A DNA stretch of 64,000 nucleotides, from the NCBI GenBank assembly GCA_007833815.1, contig CP033464.1:4768001-4832000 (forward strand). The letters run 5' to 3'. Numbering within the stretch: the stretch's first letter is position 1; every line of letters begins with the position of its first letter. The notes under the pieces are model-generated. The model saw only the letters and a list, made by a program, of their open reading frames with translations, did no database searches and was not told where the DNA came from. The translations under genes were made by a program, and so were the position numbers. This document shows, piece by piece, positions 35,201 to 43,900 of this stretch. This stretch comes from Brevibacillus laterosporus (GTDB taxonomy: Bacteria > Bacillota > Bacilli > Brevibacillales > Brevibacillaceae).

Positions 35201-35983
35201 CTATCCAGTAATAAGCTCCTTTACGCCTCCAAATGTCTTGCGGTGCAATGGTGAAGGACCGTACGTACGTAATGCTTGTAGGTGCTCTGCTGTGCCATAA
35301 CCAGCATTTTGTTCAAAGCCATAAGCCGGATACTCCTCAGCATACGCTTTCATAAGCCGGTCACGCGTCACTTTTGCCACGATTGACGCGGCCGCAATGG
35401 AGACACTCTTGCCGTCACCACCAATAATCGAGACTTGTGGCGTTGCTAAACGCGGTAAATGTACAGCATCGATTAAACATAACTCTGGGGTTATTCCTGT
35501 CTCTCTAATCGCTACATACATTGCTTCGCGTGTTGCTTCCAAGATATTTATTTCATCAATGCGCTCAGCAGAAATAATCCCAATGCCTACAGCAGTTGCT
35601 TCTTGCATAATTACTTCATAGTAAGCTTCTCGCATAGAGGCACTTACTTTTTTGGAATCATTTAATCCTGGTAGATAAAATGTAGCTGGTAAACATACTG
35701 CTGAAGCAACAACCGGACCTGCTAGTGGTCCTCGTCCTACTTCATCGATACCTACTATGTATTCATTCCCTTGTGCCCAGTACAGCTTCTCTGTTTCAGT
35801 CATGATTTCCCATAGGGCTTGTTGCTTTTTCAGATGGTTTTCCTGAGCGATAAATCTGCGCCAAATTGCTTGTACACCTTTTCGCTGGTCTTTAGAGAGC
35901 TCCAAACGTTGCTCTGCAGACAATTGGTCTGTTCCTTCTACCCAGTCTCTTATCTTCTGTATCGACATTTCTGCTATGTTCAT
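35201..35983 (-). CDS. rnhB: Ribonuclease HII
   Basis: 260 residues. RNase HII removes single ribonucleotides and RNA from DNA. The catalytic motif DEVGRGPLAGPVVASAVCLP (about residues 79-98) holds the first acidic residues; LIDAVHLPRL and SIAAASIVAKVTRDRLM follow. The N-terminal 70-residue extension is usual in Bacilli. It lies 17 bp or so downstream of a possible start region with no strong promoter in the 166-bp gap. Confidence 0.96.
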   Translation of the reverse strand: MNIAEMSIQKIRDWVEGTDQLSAEQRLELSKDQRKGVQAIWRRFIAQENHLKKQQALWEIMTETEKLYWAQGNEYIVGIDEVGRGPLAGPVVASAVCLPATFYLPGLNDSKKVSASMREAYYEVIMQEATAVGIGIISAERIDEINILEATREAMYVAIRETGITPELCLIDAVHLPRLATPQVSIIGGDGKSVSIAAASIVAKVTRDRLMKAYAEEYPAYGFEQNAGYGTAEHLQALRTYGPSPLHRKTFGGVKELITG

Positions 35984-36105
35984 TAATTTTCTCTCCCGAC
36001 TCCCATTGCTTTCTATCTTTATTTTATCGTAAGACTAGCCTTGCGACAAAAATTTTTCTCACTTTTAGGATTATCCATACCATTTTACATGTTCAGGTCT
36101 AACAA

Positions 36106-36134
36106 TCAAAAACCCCTGCCAATACGGCAAGGGT
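36106..36134 (-). terminator. Terminator after rbgA
   Basis: ACCC-TGCC (36112-36120) and GGCA-GGGT (36126-36134) arms with a short T-run on the minus strand. It separates rbgA from rnhB. Confidence 0.65.
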
Positions 36135-36149
36135 CAATAAACACATTTT

Positions 36150-37046
36150 TTATTCATCATACATAGAACGCGGTTCACCAATTGCCACTTCCATTTCCCA
36201 ATCAATCGGACGTTCTAACGTAATTTGACCAATCTTTCCTGAACGTAATTCACGTAACAATAGCTCGGAAGCTTTGTCATAATCAATATGTCCACCTGAA
36301 GCCATACAGCCACGTTTTTTACCAATCATCTCTAGTAATTCTACGCCATCCTCAGGTAAATCAGTCAGCTTATAACGCTCTTTTAGACGCTCTGGGTAGT
36401 AATGCATCATATAGCGAACAGCGTACAAAGCAACTTCAGAGAAATCAATTAGTTCGTCCTTAATTGCACCACTAGCTGCTAAGCGAAGCCCTACCATCTG
36501 ATCCTCAAACTTAGGCCAAAGGATACCTGGTGTATCCAGAAGTTCAAGTGTATCACCCATTTTTACCCATTGTTGTGATTTTGTTACAGCTGGACGATCG
36601 CCTGTTTGAGCAACAGAACGTTTAGCCAGACGGTTAATCAACGAGGATTTACCTACATTGGGAATACCCAAGATCATAATACGTACAGCTCTTGCTAGCA
36701 TGCCTCGATCAGCACGTTTTTGTAACATGTCTGCGGCCAATTCTTGACATAGCTCAGGCAGTCTGTTAACTCCTCTACCTGATAAAGCGTCAATCGGTAA
36801 CGTACGGATGCCTTGTTCTTTAAAATATCTCGTCCACATCTCTGTTACAGCTGGATCAGCCAAATCTGCCTTGTTTAGCAGAATCAAACGTGGCTTTTCT
36901 GCCACGATCTCATCGATCATCGGGTTGCGACTAGACAAAGGTAGCCTTGCATCCAGAAGCTCAATAACCACATCAATTTGCTTTAATTTCTCCGTTACTT
37001 GCCGGCGCGCTTTGGCCATGTGTCCCGGAAACCATTGGATTGTCAT
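36150..37046 (-). CDS. rbgA: RbgA (YlqF) ribosome biogenesis GTPase
   Basis: 298 residues. A circularly permuted GTPase: G4 (LLNKADLAD) comes before G1 ([18 protein letters not shown]) and G3 (DTPGILWPK). RbgA is needed for late 50S assembly. The start [19 protein letters not shown] is the RbgA signature and the C-terminal RNA-binding domain is present. It follows lepB in the ribosomal-protein neighbourhood. Confidence 0.96.
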   Translation of the reverse strand: MTIQWFPGHMAKARRQVTEKLKQIDVVIELLDARLPLSSRNPMIDEIVAEKPRLILLNKADLADPAVTEMWTRYFKEQGIRTLPIDALSGRGVNRLPELCQELAADMLQKRADRGMLARAVRIMILGIPNVGKSSLINRLAKRSVAQTGDRPAVTKSQQWVKMGDTLELLDTPGILWPKFEDQMVGLRLAASGAIKDELIDFSEVALYAVRYMMHYYPERLKERYKLTDLPEDGVELLEMIGKKRGCMASGGHIDYDKASELLLRELRSGKIGQITLERPIDWEMEVAIGEPRSMYDE

Positions 37047-37086
37047 CGTACATTCACCTACTTTTTATACACTGCTGTTTAGTTGA

Positions 37087-37647
37087 TTAGCGTGTCATGC
37101 GTATATCTTTGATCGGCCAGAAGACGAACTCTGCACGTCCTACCACTTTACTTACTTCTACTGGACCAAATTCTCGACTATCTGAACTATTTTGGCGGTT
37201 GTCGCCCATCACAAATATATGTCCAGGTGGAATCGTTATTTTTTCGTAAGGAGTGGTTAGTGGCAAATCCTTCTCTTTTTCTGCAATGTCACGTTTCTCT
37301 TTTAAATATGGCTCTTCCACTACTTTATCATTAACATACAAAACATCATCTCTTACTTCAACGGTGTCTCCAGCCACAGCAATGACACGTTTAATATAAT
37401 CACGTTTTTCAGACGCATGGAATACGATAATTTCCTCACGCTGTGGCTCTCTCAAATGGTAGAGAGCTTTGTTAACCACGAGTTTTTCCTCGTTGTGTAA
37501 AGTAAAATCCATGGAATGACCCTCGACGATAAACGGGGCAAATAAAAAGGTACGGATAAAGAATGCTAAAGCTATTGCAATGACAATCGCTTTAATCCAT
37601 TCCCAAGCTTCATTTTTCTTCTTGGTAGTCGAGGCAGTTTCGCTCAT
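37087..37647 (-). CDS. lepB: Type I signal peptidase
   Basis: 186 residues. It cleaves Sec signal peptides outside the membrane. One N-terminal membrane segment (about residues 18-36), then the catalytic Ser45 in EGHSMDFTL and Lys86 in RDYIKRVIAVAGD, plus MGDNRQNSSDSREFGPV. It is the short Gram-positive type. It sits between rplS and rbgA, as in many Bacilli. An AT-rich TATAAT lies on the minus strand at 37682-37687, but with a weak -35. Confidence 0.96.
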   Translation of the reverse strand: MSETASTTKKKNEAWEWIKAIVIAIALAFFIRTFLFAPFIVEGHSMDFTLHNEEKLVVNKALYHLREPQREEIIVFHASEKRDYIKRVIAVAGDTVEVRDDVLYVNDKVVEEPYLKEKRDIAEKEKDLPLTTPYEKITIPPGHIFVMGDNRQNSSDSREFGPVEVSKVVGRAEFVFWPIKDIRMTR

Positions 37648-37781
37648 AATCTTTCCTCCTGCTCTAGAGTCTCATTTATCTATTATATATGACAGAAGAT
37701 ATCTTTACACTTTATAAGTGCATCTATCTGAAATGATCTGTACTTTCTAGAGGACTGGAGCATTCTAAACTAATAGAACTG

Positions 37782-37810
37782 AAAAAAGGGGGACTGGCAA
37801 GCAGCCCCCC
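37782..37810 (-). terminator. Terminator after rplS
   Basis: GGGGG-CTG (37788-37796) and CAG-CCCCC (37802-37810) arms, then a minus-strand T-run (37782-37787). It closes the rplS unit before lepB. Confidence 0.8.
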
Positions 37811-37818
37811 TCTTATTC

Positions 37819-38169
37819 TTATCGACGAATTTCTTTAATACGAGCAGCTTTACCTACGCGATCGCGAAGATAGTACAACTTCGCACGACGTACGCGACCA
37901 TGGCGTACTACTTCAAGCTTGTCGATCTTAGGTGTGTGTAGTGGGAATGTACGCTCAACACCCACGTTGTAAGAAATCTTACGAACAGTGAAAGTTTCGC
38001 TTACACCAGTACCACGGCGGCGGATAACAACGCCTTCGAACACCTGAATACGCTCACGAGTACCCTCGATTACCTTAACGTGTACACGTACAGTGTCACC
38101 AGGACGGAACGCAGGAAGATCCTGTTTCAGTTGTTCTTTTTCTAATTCACGAATAATTTGATTCATCAT
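37819..38169 (-). CDS. rplS: 50S ribosomal protein L19
   Basis: 116 residues. L19 sits at the 30S-50S interface. [40 protein letters not shown] and [19 protein letters not shown] are conserved. Two adjacent ATG codons are possible (38169 or 38166) after GGAG. It has its own leader and promoter, separate from trmD. Confidence 0.98.
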   Translation of the reverse strand: MMNQIIRELEKEQLKQDLPAFRPGDTVRVHVKVIEGTRERIQVFEGVVIRRRGTGVSETFTVRKISYNVGVERTFPLHTPKIDKLEVVRHGRVRRAKLYYLRDRVGKAARIKEIRR

Positions 38170-38276
38170 GATTCACTCCTTCCACACAGACGTTCTTACT
38201 CGCCTCTATTGCTAAACCTTATGTTAGGTTAACGATCGAGTAGCGGACCGTCGAAGTCAGCGGCAAAATTGCCACA
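38170..38276 (-). promoter_or_regulatory. Putative L19 ribosomal-protein leader
   Basis: The untranslated stretch between the rplS promoter and start folds on the minus strand: TACTCG (at 38237-38242 in the plus numbering, read as CGAGTA) pairs with CGAGTA (38197-38202, read as TACTCG), enclosing an AACCT/AGGTT hairpin (38215-38230). Bacilli have a known L19 leader of this type, where L19 represses its own mRNA. Class assignment is by position and structure, not by a model search. Confidence 0.5.
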
Positions 38277-38282
38277 AGTGAT

Positions 38283-38311
38283 ATTTTATCATACATGAGG
38301 GCTATTTACAA
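38283..38311 (-). promoter_or_regulatory. Promoter for rplS
   Basis: On the minus strand TTGTAA (38306-38311), a 17-bp spacer, then TAAAAT (38283-38288). Transcription would start near 38276, just before the leader. Confidence 0.5.
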
Positions 38312-38398
38312 GCATCAGAGGAAAATAATCAAGGATAAATCTCTTAGCTCTACAATATAACATGATTGTAATCTTCCTCATTTCCATGCTTATGAGCA

Positions 38399-39151
38399 TC
38401 AAGAGTCACTCTCACTCGCTTCTTGTTGAATCTCCACCAGTAACTTTTGAATCTCTTTGGATTTCTCAATCTGCTCCAATAACTCTGGCCGGCGTTGCCA
38501 GGTACGCTTTAGTGATTCTTTCAGGCGCCATCTTTCAATGTTCGCATGGTGTCCCGATAATAAGATATCAGGCACCCTCCAGCCTCTAAATTCGGCAGGG
38601 CGTGTGTAATGAGGGTGCTCTAAAAGCCCCGTAGAAAAGGAGTCTGTTACAGCAGACATTTCATTGCCAAGCGCACCTGGTTGTAAACGCACAACACTAT
38701 CAATAACGACCATCGAGCCTAATTCTCCGCCTGTCAGTACATAATCGCCTATAGAGATTTCATCCGTCACCAGATGCTCACGAATACGCTCATCGTAGCC
38801 TTCATAGTGACCACAAATGAACACTAGATGCTCTTTTTTTGCTAATTCCTCTGCCATTTTTTGATCATAACGTCTTCCCTGTGGGCACATTAAAATAACG
38901 CGCGGTTTCGCAGCGCCTTCGCGAACAGATAGAGCTTCCACAGCATCAAAAATCGGATCTGGCTTTAAGACCATGCCGCCACCGCCTCCGTAGGGAGTAT
39001 CATCTACGTTGCCATGTTTGCTCTTCGAATAATCGCGAAAGTTAATCACTCCAAAATCGACGATTCCTCGCTCTGCTGCTTTTCCTAAAATGCTGGTAGA
39101 GAATACTCCTGTAAACATCTCTGGAAACAGTGTTAGTACATCAATACGCAT
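38399..39151 (-). CDS. trmD: tRNA (guanine-37-N1)-methyltransferase
   Basis: 250 residues. TrmD methylates G37 next to the anticodon. It is a SPOUT methyltransferase: [20 protein letters not shown] at the start, [20 protein letters not shown], and the knot with [20 protein letters not shown]. The C-terminal helix is as usual. It follows rimM with a 14-bp gap. Confidence 0.97.
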   Translation of the reverse strand: MRIDVLTLFPEMFTGVFSTSILGKAAERGIVDFGVINFRDYSKSKHGNVDDTPYGGGGGMVLKPDPIFDAVEALSVREGAAKPRVILMCPQGRRYDQKMAEELAKKEHLVFICGHYEGYDERIREHLVTDEISIGDYVLTGGELGSMVVIDSVVRLQPGALGNEMSAVTDSFSTGLLEHPHYTRPAEFRGWRVPDILLSGHHANIERWRLKESLKRTWQRRPELLEQIEKSKEIQKLLVEIQQEASESDS

Positions 39152-39165
39152 GATCTAACTCTCCC

Positions 39166-39687
39166 CTACAGCAATCCATCCATGATGTGGCAAATTACTT
39201 TTTTGTTCTGAACATCTACTTCTTTAATGCAATCGTCGATGTATGGTAGCATGATTTCTTTGCCTCCGTTACCTTTTACCACCCAGACGTCATTAGCACC
39301 TGGTTGCAGAACCTCTGCAATCTTGCCCAATACTTCGCCTGTATCCGTAATCACTTCGCAACCAATGAGCTGATGGATATAAAATTCATCTTCCTCAAGC
39401 TCCAGTAGCTCGGTTTCAGGAACTTTTAATTCTCCACCCTTATACTTTTCCACGTCATTAATAGATGTGTATCCTTTAAACGTTAGGATAATAAAATCTT
39501 TATGTTCACGGTACGAAGCTATTTCAATGATCATAGGCGTTGACAAGCTTGGATGAAATAAATGTAACTTATTCCCCTTTTTAAAACGAACATCAGGAAA
39601 ATCTGTTGTGGAAACGACACGCATTTCCCCACGTAATCCCTGTGTATTAACCAATTTTCCTACTGTATAAAATTTTGATTGTGTCAC
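39166..39687 (-). CDS. rimM: RimM 16S rRNA processing protein
   Basis: 173 residues. RimM helps assemble the 30S head. The N-domain VGKLVNTQGLRGEMRVVSTT and the PRC-barrel C-domain (IHQLIGCEVITDTGEVLGKI, then PYIDDCIKEVDVQNKKV) are clear. Its start overlaps the ylqD stop by 4 bp. Confidence 0.96.
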   Translation of the reverse strand: MTQSKFYTVGKLVNTQGLRGEMRVVSTTDFPDVRFKKGNKLHLFHPSLSTPMIIEIASYREHKDFIILTFKGYTSINDVEKYKGGELKVPETELLELEEDEFYIHQLIGCEVITDTGEVLGKIAEVLQPGANDVWVVKGNGGKEIMLPYIDDCIKEVDVQNKKVICHIMDGLL

Positions 39688-40103
39688 AAGCTTTTGCCTC
39701 CTTGACGTATTTCAATTACGATCCCGTCACGAATGATAATTTCAGCATCCGCCATTTTTTCATTCCAACGGTCCCCGACTTCCATTTCAATCTGACTCTT
39801 AAGTGTTTGCTGATGAAGTTCACTTTCTAAGGGGAGTCTTTCTACTTGTTCCAATTGGAGGGAAATAAGTTCTAATTTTTCTCGTAACGTTCCTTCTTCC
39901 TGATCCAATCGCTCTTGAGCTAGACGCACCCCTTCGCTTCCACGTTTTTCTGCCTCTGCTAATATTTTCTTGCGTTGGAATCGCCATTGTTCCAATTCCA
40001 TATGCACATATTGCGCTTTTCTTTCATATTCTTCCCGTAATATGGTCTTTGTTTTCTCCGTCAAAACAACTTTTACATGGACCAATCTCTCAATGCTGAT
40101 CAT
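39684..40103 (-). CDS. ylqD: YlqD family protein
   Basis: 139 residues from the ATG at 40103, with GGAGG 8 nt upstream; the open frame begins 19 codons earlier without support. YlqD is a small helical protein of unknown function found between khpA and rimM in Bacilli. Here it starts MISIERLVHVKVVLTEKTKT and has a long Glu/Lys-rich coiled coil (about residues 20-100). The arrangement is the only clue to its role in ribosome or RNA work. Confidence 0.85.
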   Translation of the reverse strand: MISIERLVHVKVVLTEKTKTILREEYERKAQYVHMELEQWRFQRKKILAEAEKRGSEGVRLAQERLDQEEGTLREKLELISLQLEQVERLPLESELHQQTLKSQIEMEVGDRWNEKMADAEIIIRDGIVIEIRQGGKSL

Positions 40104-40218
40104 AGGACCCGCCTCCCGACAGCTGAAAGTTCTATTTGCTCCCGTTTTATATAGACACATTTAGTAGCATTGTGATTCATCATACCTTAACATGTGGAAT
40201 AAACACGTATGTAGATAC

Positions 40219-40250
40219 GAAAAAAGACTGGAGAAACCCCCAGTCTTTTT
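40219..40250 (-). terminator. Terminator between khpA and ylqD
   Basis: AAAAAGACTGG (40221-40231) and CCAGTCTTTTT (40240-40250), perfect arms with T-runs on both strands. It ends the rpsP-khpA unit; ylqD-rimM-trmD therefore needs readthrough or its own promoter. Confidence 0.85.
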
Positions 40251-40477
40251 TATACGATTTCAACGGTAATCCGCTTATCAGTCTGCACTGCAGCAGCCGT
40301 TACAACCGTCCGCAGGGCTTTCGCAATGCGACCTTGTTTTCCAATAATCTTACCCATATCATCTGGATGAACGGAAAGCTCGAAAACCAAGATACGCTCT
40401 TTGTCCACTGCGTTCACTTTCACATGTTCCGGATGATCCACAAGAGCTTTCGCGATCGTTTCGATCAAAGCCTTCAT
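40250..40477 (-). CDS. khpA: KhpA (YlqC) KH-domain RNA-binding protein
   Basis: 75 residues, one KH domain with the GxxG loop in VHPDDMGKIIGKQGRIAKAL (GKQG). KhpA pairs with KhpB/Jag to bind RNA and affect cell shape and division in Gram-positives. It begins 21 bp after rpsP, as in nearly all Firmicutes. Confidence 0.95.
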   Translation of the reverse strand: MKALIETIAKALVDHPEHVKVNAVDKERILVFELSVHPDDMGKIIGKQGRIAKALRTVVTAAAVQTDKRITVEIV

Positions 40478-40498
40478 CTAAAGATCACCGTCCCAATC

Positions 40499-40774
40499 TT
40501 ACTTCTTGCCGAATTTTGCTTCGTGTACTTTCGCAAGTACGCCTACTTGAGAAAGCAAGTTACGAGCTGTATCGGTAGGTTGTGCTCCGTTCATGATCCA
40601 TTGTACAGCTTTCTCGCTGTCAATGTTAACCACTGCTGGTTGAGCAACTGGATTGTAATAGCCGATCTCTTCAATGAAACGACCATCACGTGGGGAACGA
40701 GAATCCGCAACTACCACACGGTAGAAAGGAGCCTTACTAGAACCCATGCGCTTTAGACGAATTTTAACTGCCAT
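40499..40774 (-). CDS. rpsP: 30S ribosomal protein S16
   Basis: 91 residues from ATG at 40774 with GGAGGTG 8 nt upstream, giving the standard [20 protein letters not shown] start. [20 protein letters not shown] is also conserved. S16 is an early 30S body protein. It follows ffh in the standard order. Confidence 0.98.
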   Translation of the reverse strand: MAVKIRLKRMGSSKAPFYRVVVADSRSPRDGRFIEEIGYYNPVAQPAVVNIDSEKAVQWIMNGAQPTDTARNLLSQVGVLAKVHEAKFGKK

Positions 40775-40869
40775 GTTGTTCACCTCCTAAAAGAATCAAC
40801 GATAAACGTTGTATGTGTCTATATATCTGAACTATCGCTTTTATGAAGCGAAGAGAGTTCAAGCTTACA

Positions 40870-42315
40870 TTATTTAAACGGATTAAATGGGAAGTTGAAG
40901 CCGCCGCCTTTTTTATCGTCGGTACCTCCACCCATGCCGCCGAACGGATCGATCGGTGGCTTTCCTTTAAACGGAAGGAATCCGCCTTTTTTCTTGCTTT
41001 TCTTTTTCATTTTGTCCGTCATGCCTGTGAATTGCTTCATCATTTTCTTCATATCTTCGAACTGTTTAATGAAACGATTCACTTCCTGGATTGTGGTTCC
41101 GCTACCGGCTGCAATACGCTTGCGACGGTTTGCATTCATGACGTCAGGGTTAGCACGCTCTTCTTTTGTCATCGATTTCACGATAGCTTCTGTACGAGCG
41201 AGTTGCTTTTCATCCACCTTTAGATCTTTCATGCCCTTCATCTTGTTCATCCCAGGCAACATACCCAAGAGGTCCTCAATCGGCCCTAATTGGCGCATTT
41301 GCTGCATGGAATCCAAGAACATGTCAAAGGTGAATTCCCCTTGGCGCATTTGGCGCTCCATCTCTTTTGCTTTATCCACATCGACGTTTTCCTGTGCTTT
41401 TTCAATCAAGCTCAGTACATCGCCCATGCCCAAGATGCGTGATGCCATACGATCTGGATGGAATGCTTCTAAAGCATCAAGCTTTTCACCCATCGCTGCG
41501 AACTTGATCGGTTTACCAGTCACTGCTTTAACGGAAAGGGCTGCACCACCACGTGTGTCTCCATCTAACTTAGTAAGAATCACACCCGTAAGCTCTAGTT
41601 GATTGTTAAAGCTCTCTGCTACATTGACTGCATCTTGACCAGTCATAGCATCGACAACCAACAAAATCTCATCTGGCTTTGCCACTTCACGCACTTGCTG
41701 AAGCTCTTCCATGAGAGTCTCATCAATATGCAGACGACCTGCCGTATCAAGAATCACATAATCGTAGTGATTTTCTTTGGCATGTTCAATCGCTTTCGTA
41801 GCGATTTCTACCGGACTTACTTGATCACCCATTGAGAACACAGGGGCATTCAACTGCTCACCTAGTACTTGTAGCTGCTTAATTGCAGCAGGGCGATAAA
41901 TATCACAAGCGACTAGCATTGGCTTGCGATTTTGCTTTTGTAATAGCTTAGCCAGTTTACCGGTCGTGGTTGTTTTACCCGCACCTTGTAGACCAACCAT
42001 CATAATAACAGTCGGCGGTCGGTTGGAGACAGCAAGCTTGGAGACGTCACCGCCCATAAGCTCAGTCAGCTCTTCATTTACCACTTTAATAACCATTTGT
42101 CCTGGCGTTAAGCTTTTCAACACATCTTGTCCAATTGCACGTTCCTTGATACGAGCGACAAATTGTTTCACGACTTTAAAGTTAACGTCTGCTTCCAATA
42201 AAGCGAGACGCACTTCACGCATCGCTTCATTCACGATGGTTTCGTCAATTTTACCTCTGCCACGTAGCTTATCAAAGGCGCCCTGCAATCGGCTTGCCAA
42301 GCTTTCAAATGCCAT
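40870..42315 (-). CDS. ffh: Signal recognition particle protein Ffh
   Basis: 481 residues. Ffh, with 4.5S/scRNA, binds signal sequences at the ribosome and delivers them to FtsY. N-domain MAFESLASRLQGAFDKLRGR; GTPase motifs GLQGAGKTTTTGKLAKLL, DTAGRLHIDETLM and TKLDGDTRGGAAL; Met-rich M-domain from about residue 300 (MKGMKDLKV, RIAAGSGTTIQEVNRFIKQF). The Gly-rich tail FNFPFNPFK is typical of Bacilli. It starts 11 bp after ylxM. Confidence 0.98.
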   Translation of the reverse strand: MAFESLASRLQGAFDKLRGRGKIDETIVNEAMREVRLALLEADVNFKVVKQFVARIKERAIGQDVLKSLTPGQMVIKVVNEELTELMGGDVSKLAVSNRPPTVIMMVGLQGAGKTTTTGKLAKLLQKQNRKPMLVACDIYRPAAIKQLQVLGEQLNAPVFSMGDQVSPVEIATKAIEHAKENHYDYVILDTAGRLHIDETLMEELQQVREVAKPDEILLVVDAMTGQDAVNVAESFNNQLELTGVILTKLDGDTRGGAALSVKAVTGKPIKFAAMGEKLDALEAFHPDRMASRILGMGDVLSLIEKAQENVDVDKAKEMERQMRQGEFTFDMFLDSMQQMRQLGPIEDLLGMLPGMNKMKGMKDLKVDEKQLARTEAIVKSMTKEERANPDVMNANRRKRIAAGSGTTIQEVNRFIKQFEDMKKMMKQFTGMTDKMKKKSKKKGGFLPFKGKPPIDPFGGMGGGTDDKKGGGFNFPFNPFK

Positions 42316-42326
42316 ATGTGCCCCTC

Positions 42327-42665
42327 CTAATCCATCTCTGACAGTTGGCGGAGCAAGATAAGCAATTCCTCTCTCGTATCGTCCCCACCTGTCGCTTCTA
42401 CCAGATTGATCATCATCTTCACAACCTCTTGACGCTGTTCATGCTTCGCTGTCAACTTCAGCTTGTCGTCATATTCATACAGCTGCTTTTCAGCTCGCTT
42501 GATATGATCATAAACGGCTTGTCGGCTTACTTCATGCATTTCTGCAATCTCGCTTAACGATAGATCATCCAGGTAGTAAAGCTCAAGGTATTCACGTTGC
42601 TTTCCTTTTAGTAAGGAAGCATAGAAGTCAAATAAGAGATTCACTTGATTCGTTTTTTCCAGCAT
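42327..42665 (-). CDS. ylxM: YlxM family SRP-associated DNA/RNA-binding protein
   Basis: 112 residues with a helix-turn-helix ([20 protein letters not shown]). YlxM (UPF0122) modulates SRP function in Gram-positives; loss weakens targeting in streptococci. It is always upstream of ffh, as here. Start [20 protein letters not shown] is canonical. Confidence 0.94.
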   Translation of the reverse strand: MLEKTNQVNLLFDFYASLLKGKQREYLELYYLDDLSLSEIAEMHEVSRQAVYDHIKRAEKQLYEYDDKLKLTAKHEQRQEVVKMMINLVEATGGDDTREELLILLRQLSEMD

Positions 42666-42702
42666 GGAACCAATCCTTTACAGTTAGATCGGTTGCTACT
42701 GT

Positions 42703-42722
42703 GTAAAGTCTTTTTACTTTAC
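42703..42722. promoter_or_regulatory. Perfect inverted repeat in the ylxM leader
   Basis: GTAAAGT, 6-nt loop, ACTTTAC, between the ylxM promoter and the ylxM start. It may be an operator near the transcription start or a leader hairpin. Confidence 0.4.
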
Positions 42723-42735
42723 AGAGCCAAGTAAT

Positions 42736-42764
42736 ATACTATACAATCCTGCGCCTACTGTCAA
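42736..42764 (-). promoter_or_regulatory. SigA promoter for ylxM-ffh
   Basis: On the minus strand, TTGACA (42759-42764), 17-bp spacer, TAGTAT (42736-42741). A near-consensus site that would drive ylxM and ffh independently of ftsY. Confidence 0.7.
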
Positions 42765-42824
42765 GTGTTTTTGTTGACATTAATTTTTTTCTGTATAAAT
42801 TCTATAAAAACAGCGTACTTATGC

Positions 42825-43841
42825 TTACTTTTCTTGATCGGATTCAGCTTCCTGCTCCACTTCTTTTTCAATCAGGCCAGCAAATAATGCATGGACGAAT
42901 TGCTCTGGATCAAAGGCTTGCAGATCATCCATTTTCTCGCCTAAACCTACATACTTCACAGGGATATCCAGTTCATTACGGATAGCAATAACAATACCAC
43001 CCTTTGCGGTTCCATCTAGTTTGGTCAATACAATTCCTGTGACACCTGCTGATTGCCCAAATGCCTTTGCTTGGTTCATTGCATTCTGCCCAGTCGTAGC
43101 ATCCAGCACCAACAATACTTCATGTGGGGCGTCTGGGATTTCACGTTGTAAGACACGGAAGATTTTATTTAGCTCTTCCATTAGATTTACCTTGTTTTGC
43201 AAGCGTCCTGCCGTATCGCAAAGAAGAACATCTGCCTTACGTGACTTAGCCGCTTGTACCGCATCAAAGATAACAGCTGCGGGATCAGCGCCCTGCTGGT
43301 GTTTGATCACATCTACATCGACACGATTTCCCCACACTTCCAACTGTTCAATGGCTGCCGCACGGAACGTATCCCCAGCAGCTAATACTACTTTTTTCCC
43401 TTGTTGTTTAAACATATGAGCCATCTTACCAATGGTAGTGGTTTTCCCTACACCATTTACCCCTACGAATAACACAACGTTTAAACGTCCTTCTTCTATT
43501 TGTAATGCCGTATTGTGCGCATCATCATTACGTAATAAGTTTACCAGCTTTTCCGAAAGAATCGGTTGCAAATCAAGAGCATTCTCAATCTTGTGCTTCC
43601 GTACCTCGCTACGCAAATCATCAACGAGCTCCATCACTGTATTTACGCCCACATCAGCTGCAATCAGAATTTCTTCTAATTCTTCAAAGAAATCCTCATC
43701 AATCTTTTTATAACGACGAACTAAATCCTCTACCTTTTCTACCAAAAGATCTCTCGTTTTGGTTAACCCATCCGTAAACTTCTGCGTTACCTCTTCTGAT
43801 TTTTTAACGATGGAATCACGAAGTTTCTTAAAAAAGCTCAC
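42825..43841 (-). CDS. ftsY: FtsY signal recognition particle receptor
   Basis: 338 residues. FtsY is the membrane-associated GTPase receptor of SRP. Short N-terminal region without the long acidic A-domain of enteric forms; N-domain LRDSIVKKSEEVTQKFTDGL; G motifs GVNGVGKTTTIGKMAHM, DTAGRLQNKVNLM, TKLDGTAKGGIVIA. It follows smc by 59 bp, as in B. subtilis. Confidence 0.97.
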   Translation of the reverse strand: MSFFKKLRDSIVKKSEEVTQKFTDGLTKTRDLLVEKVEDLVRRYKKIDEDFFEELEEILIAADVGVNTVMELVDDLRSEVRKHKIENALDLQPILSEKLVNLLRNDDAHNTALQIEEGRLNVVLFVGVNGVGKTTTIGKMAHMFKQQGKKVVLAAGDTFRAAAIEQLEVWGNRVDVDVIKHQQGADPAAVIFDAVQAAKSRKADVLLCDTAGRLQNKVNLMEELNKIFRVLQREIPDAPHEVLLVLDATTGQNAMNQAKAFGQSAGVTGIVLTKLDGTAKGGIVIAIRNELDIPVKYVGLGEKMDDLQAFDPEQFVHALFAGLIEKEVEQEAESDQEK

Positions 43842-43900
43842 AAATGACCCTCCTTGAATGTTGTCTCCTGTTTTTCATGATGCTTTGAGTCTATATGCGC

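Noticed and set aside
40895-41602. 235-residue plus-strand frame over ffh
   Set aside because: It mirrors the codon pattern of ffh, has no ribosome site, and ffh is certain on the other strand.
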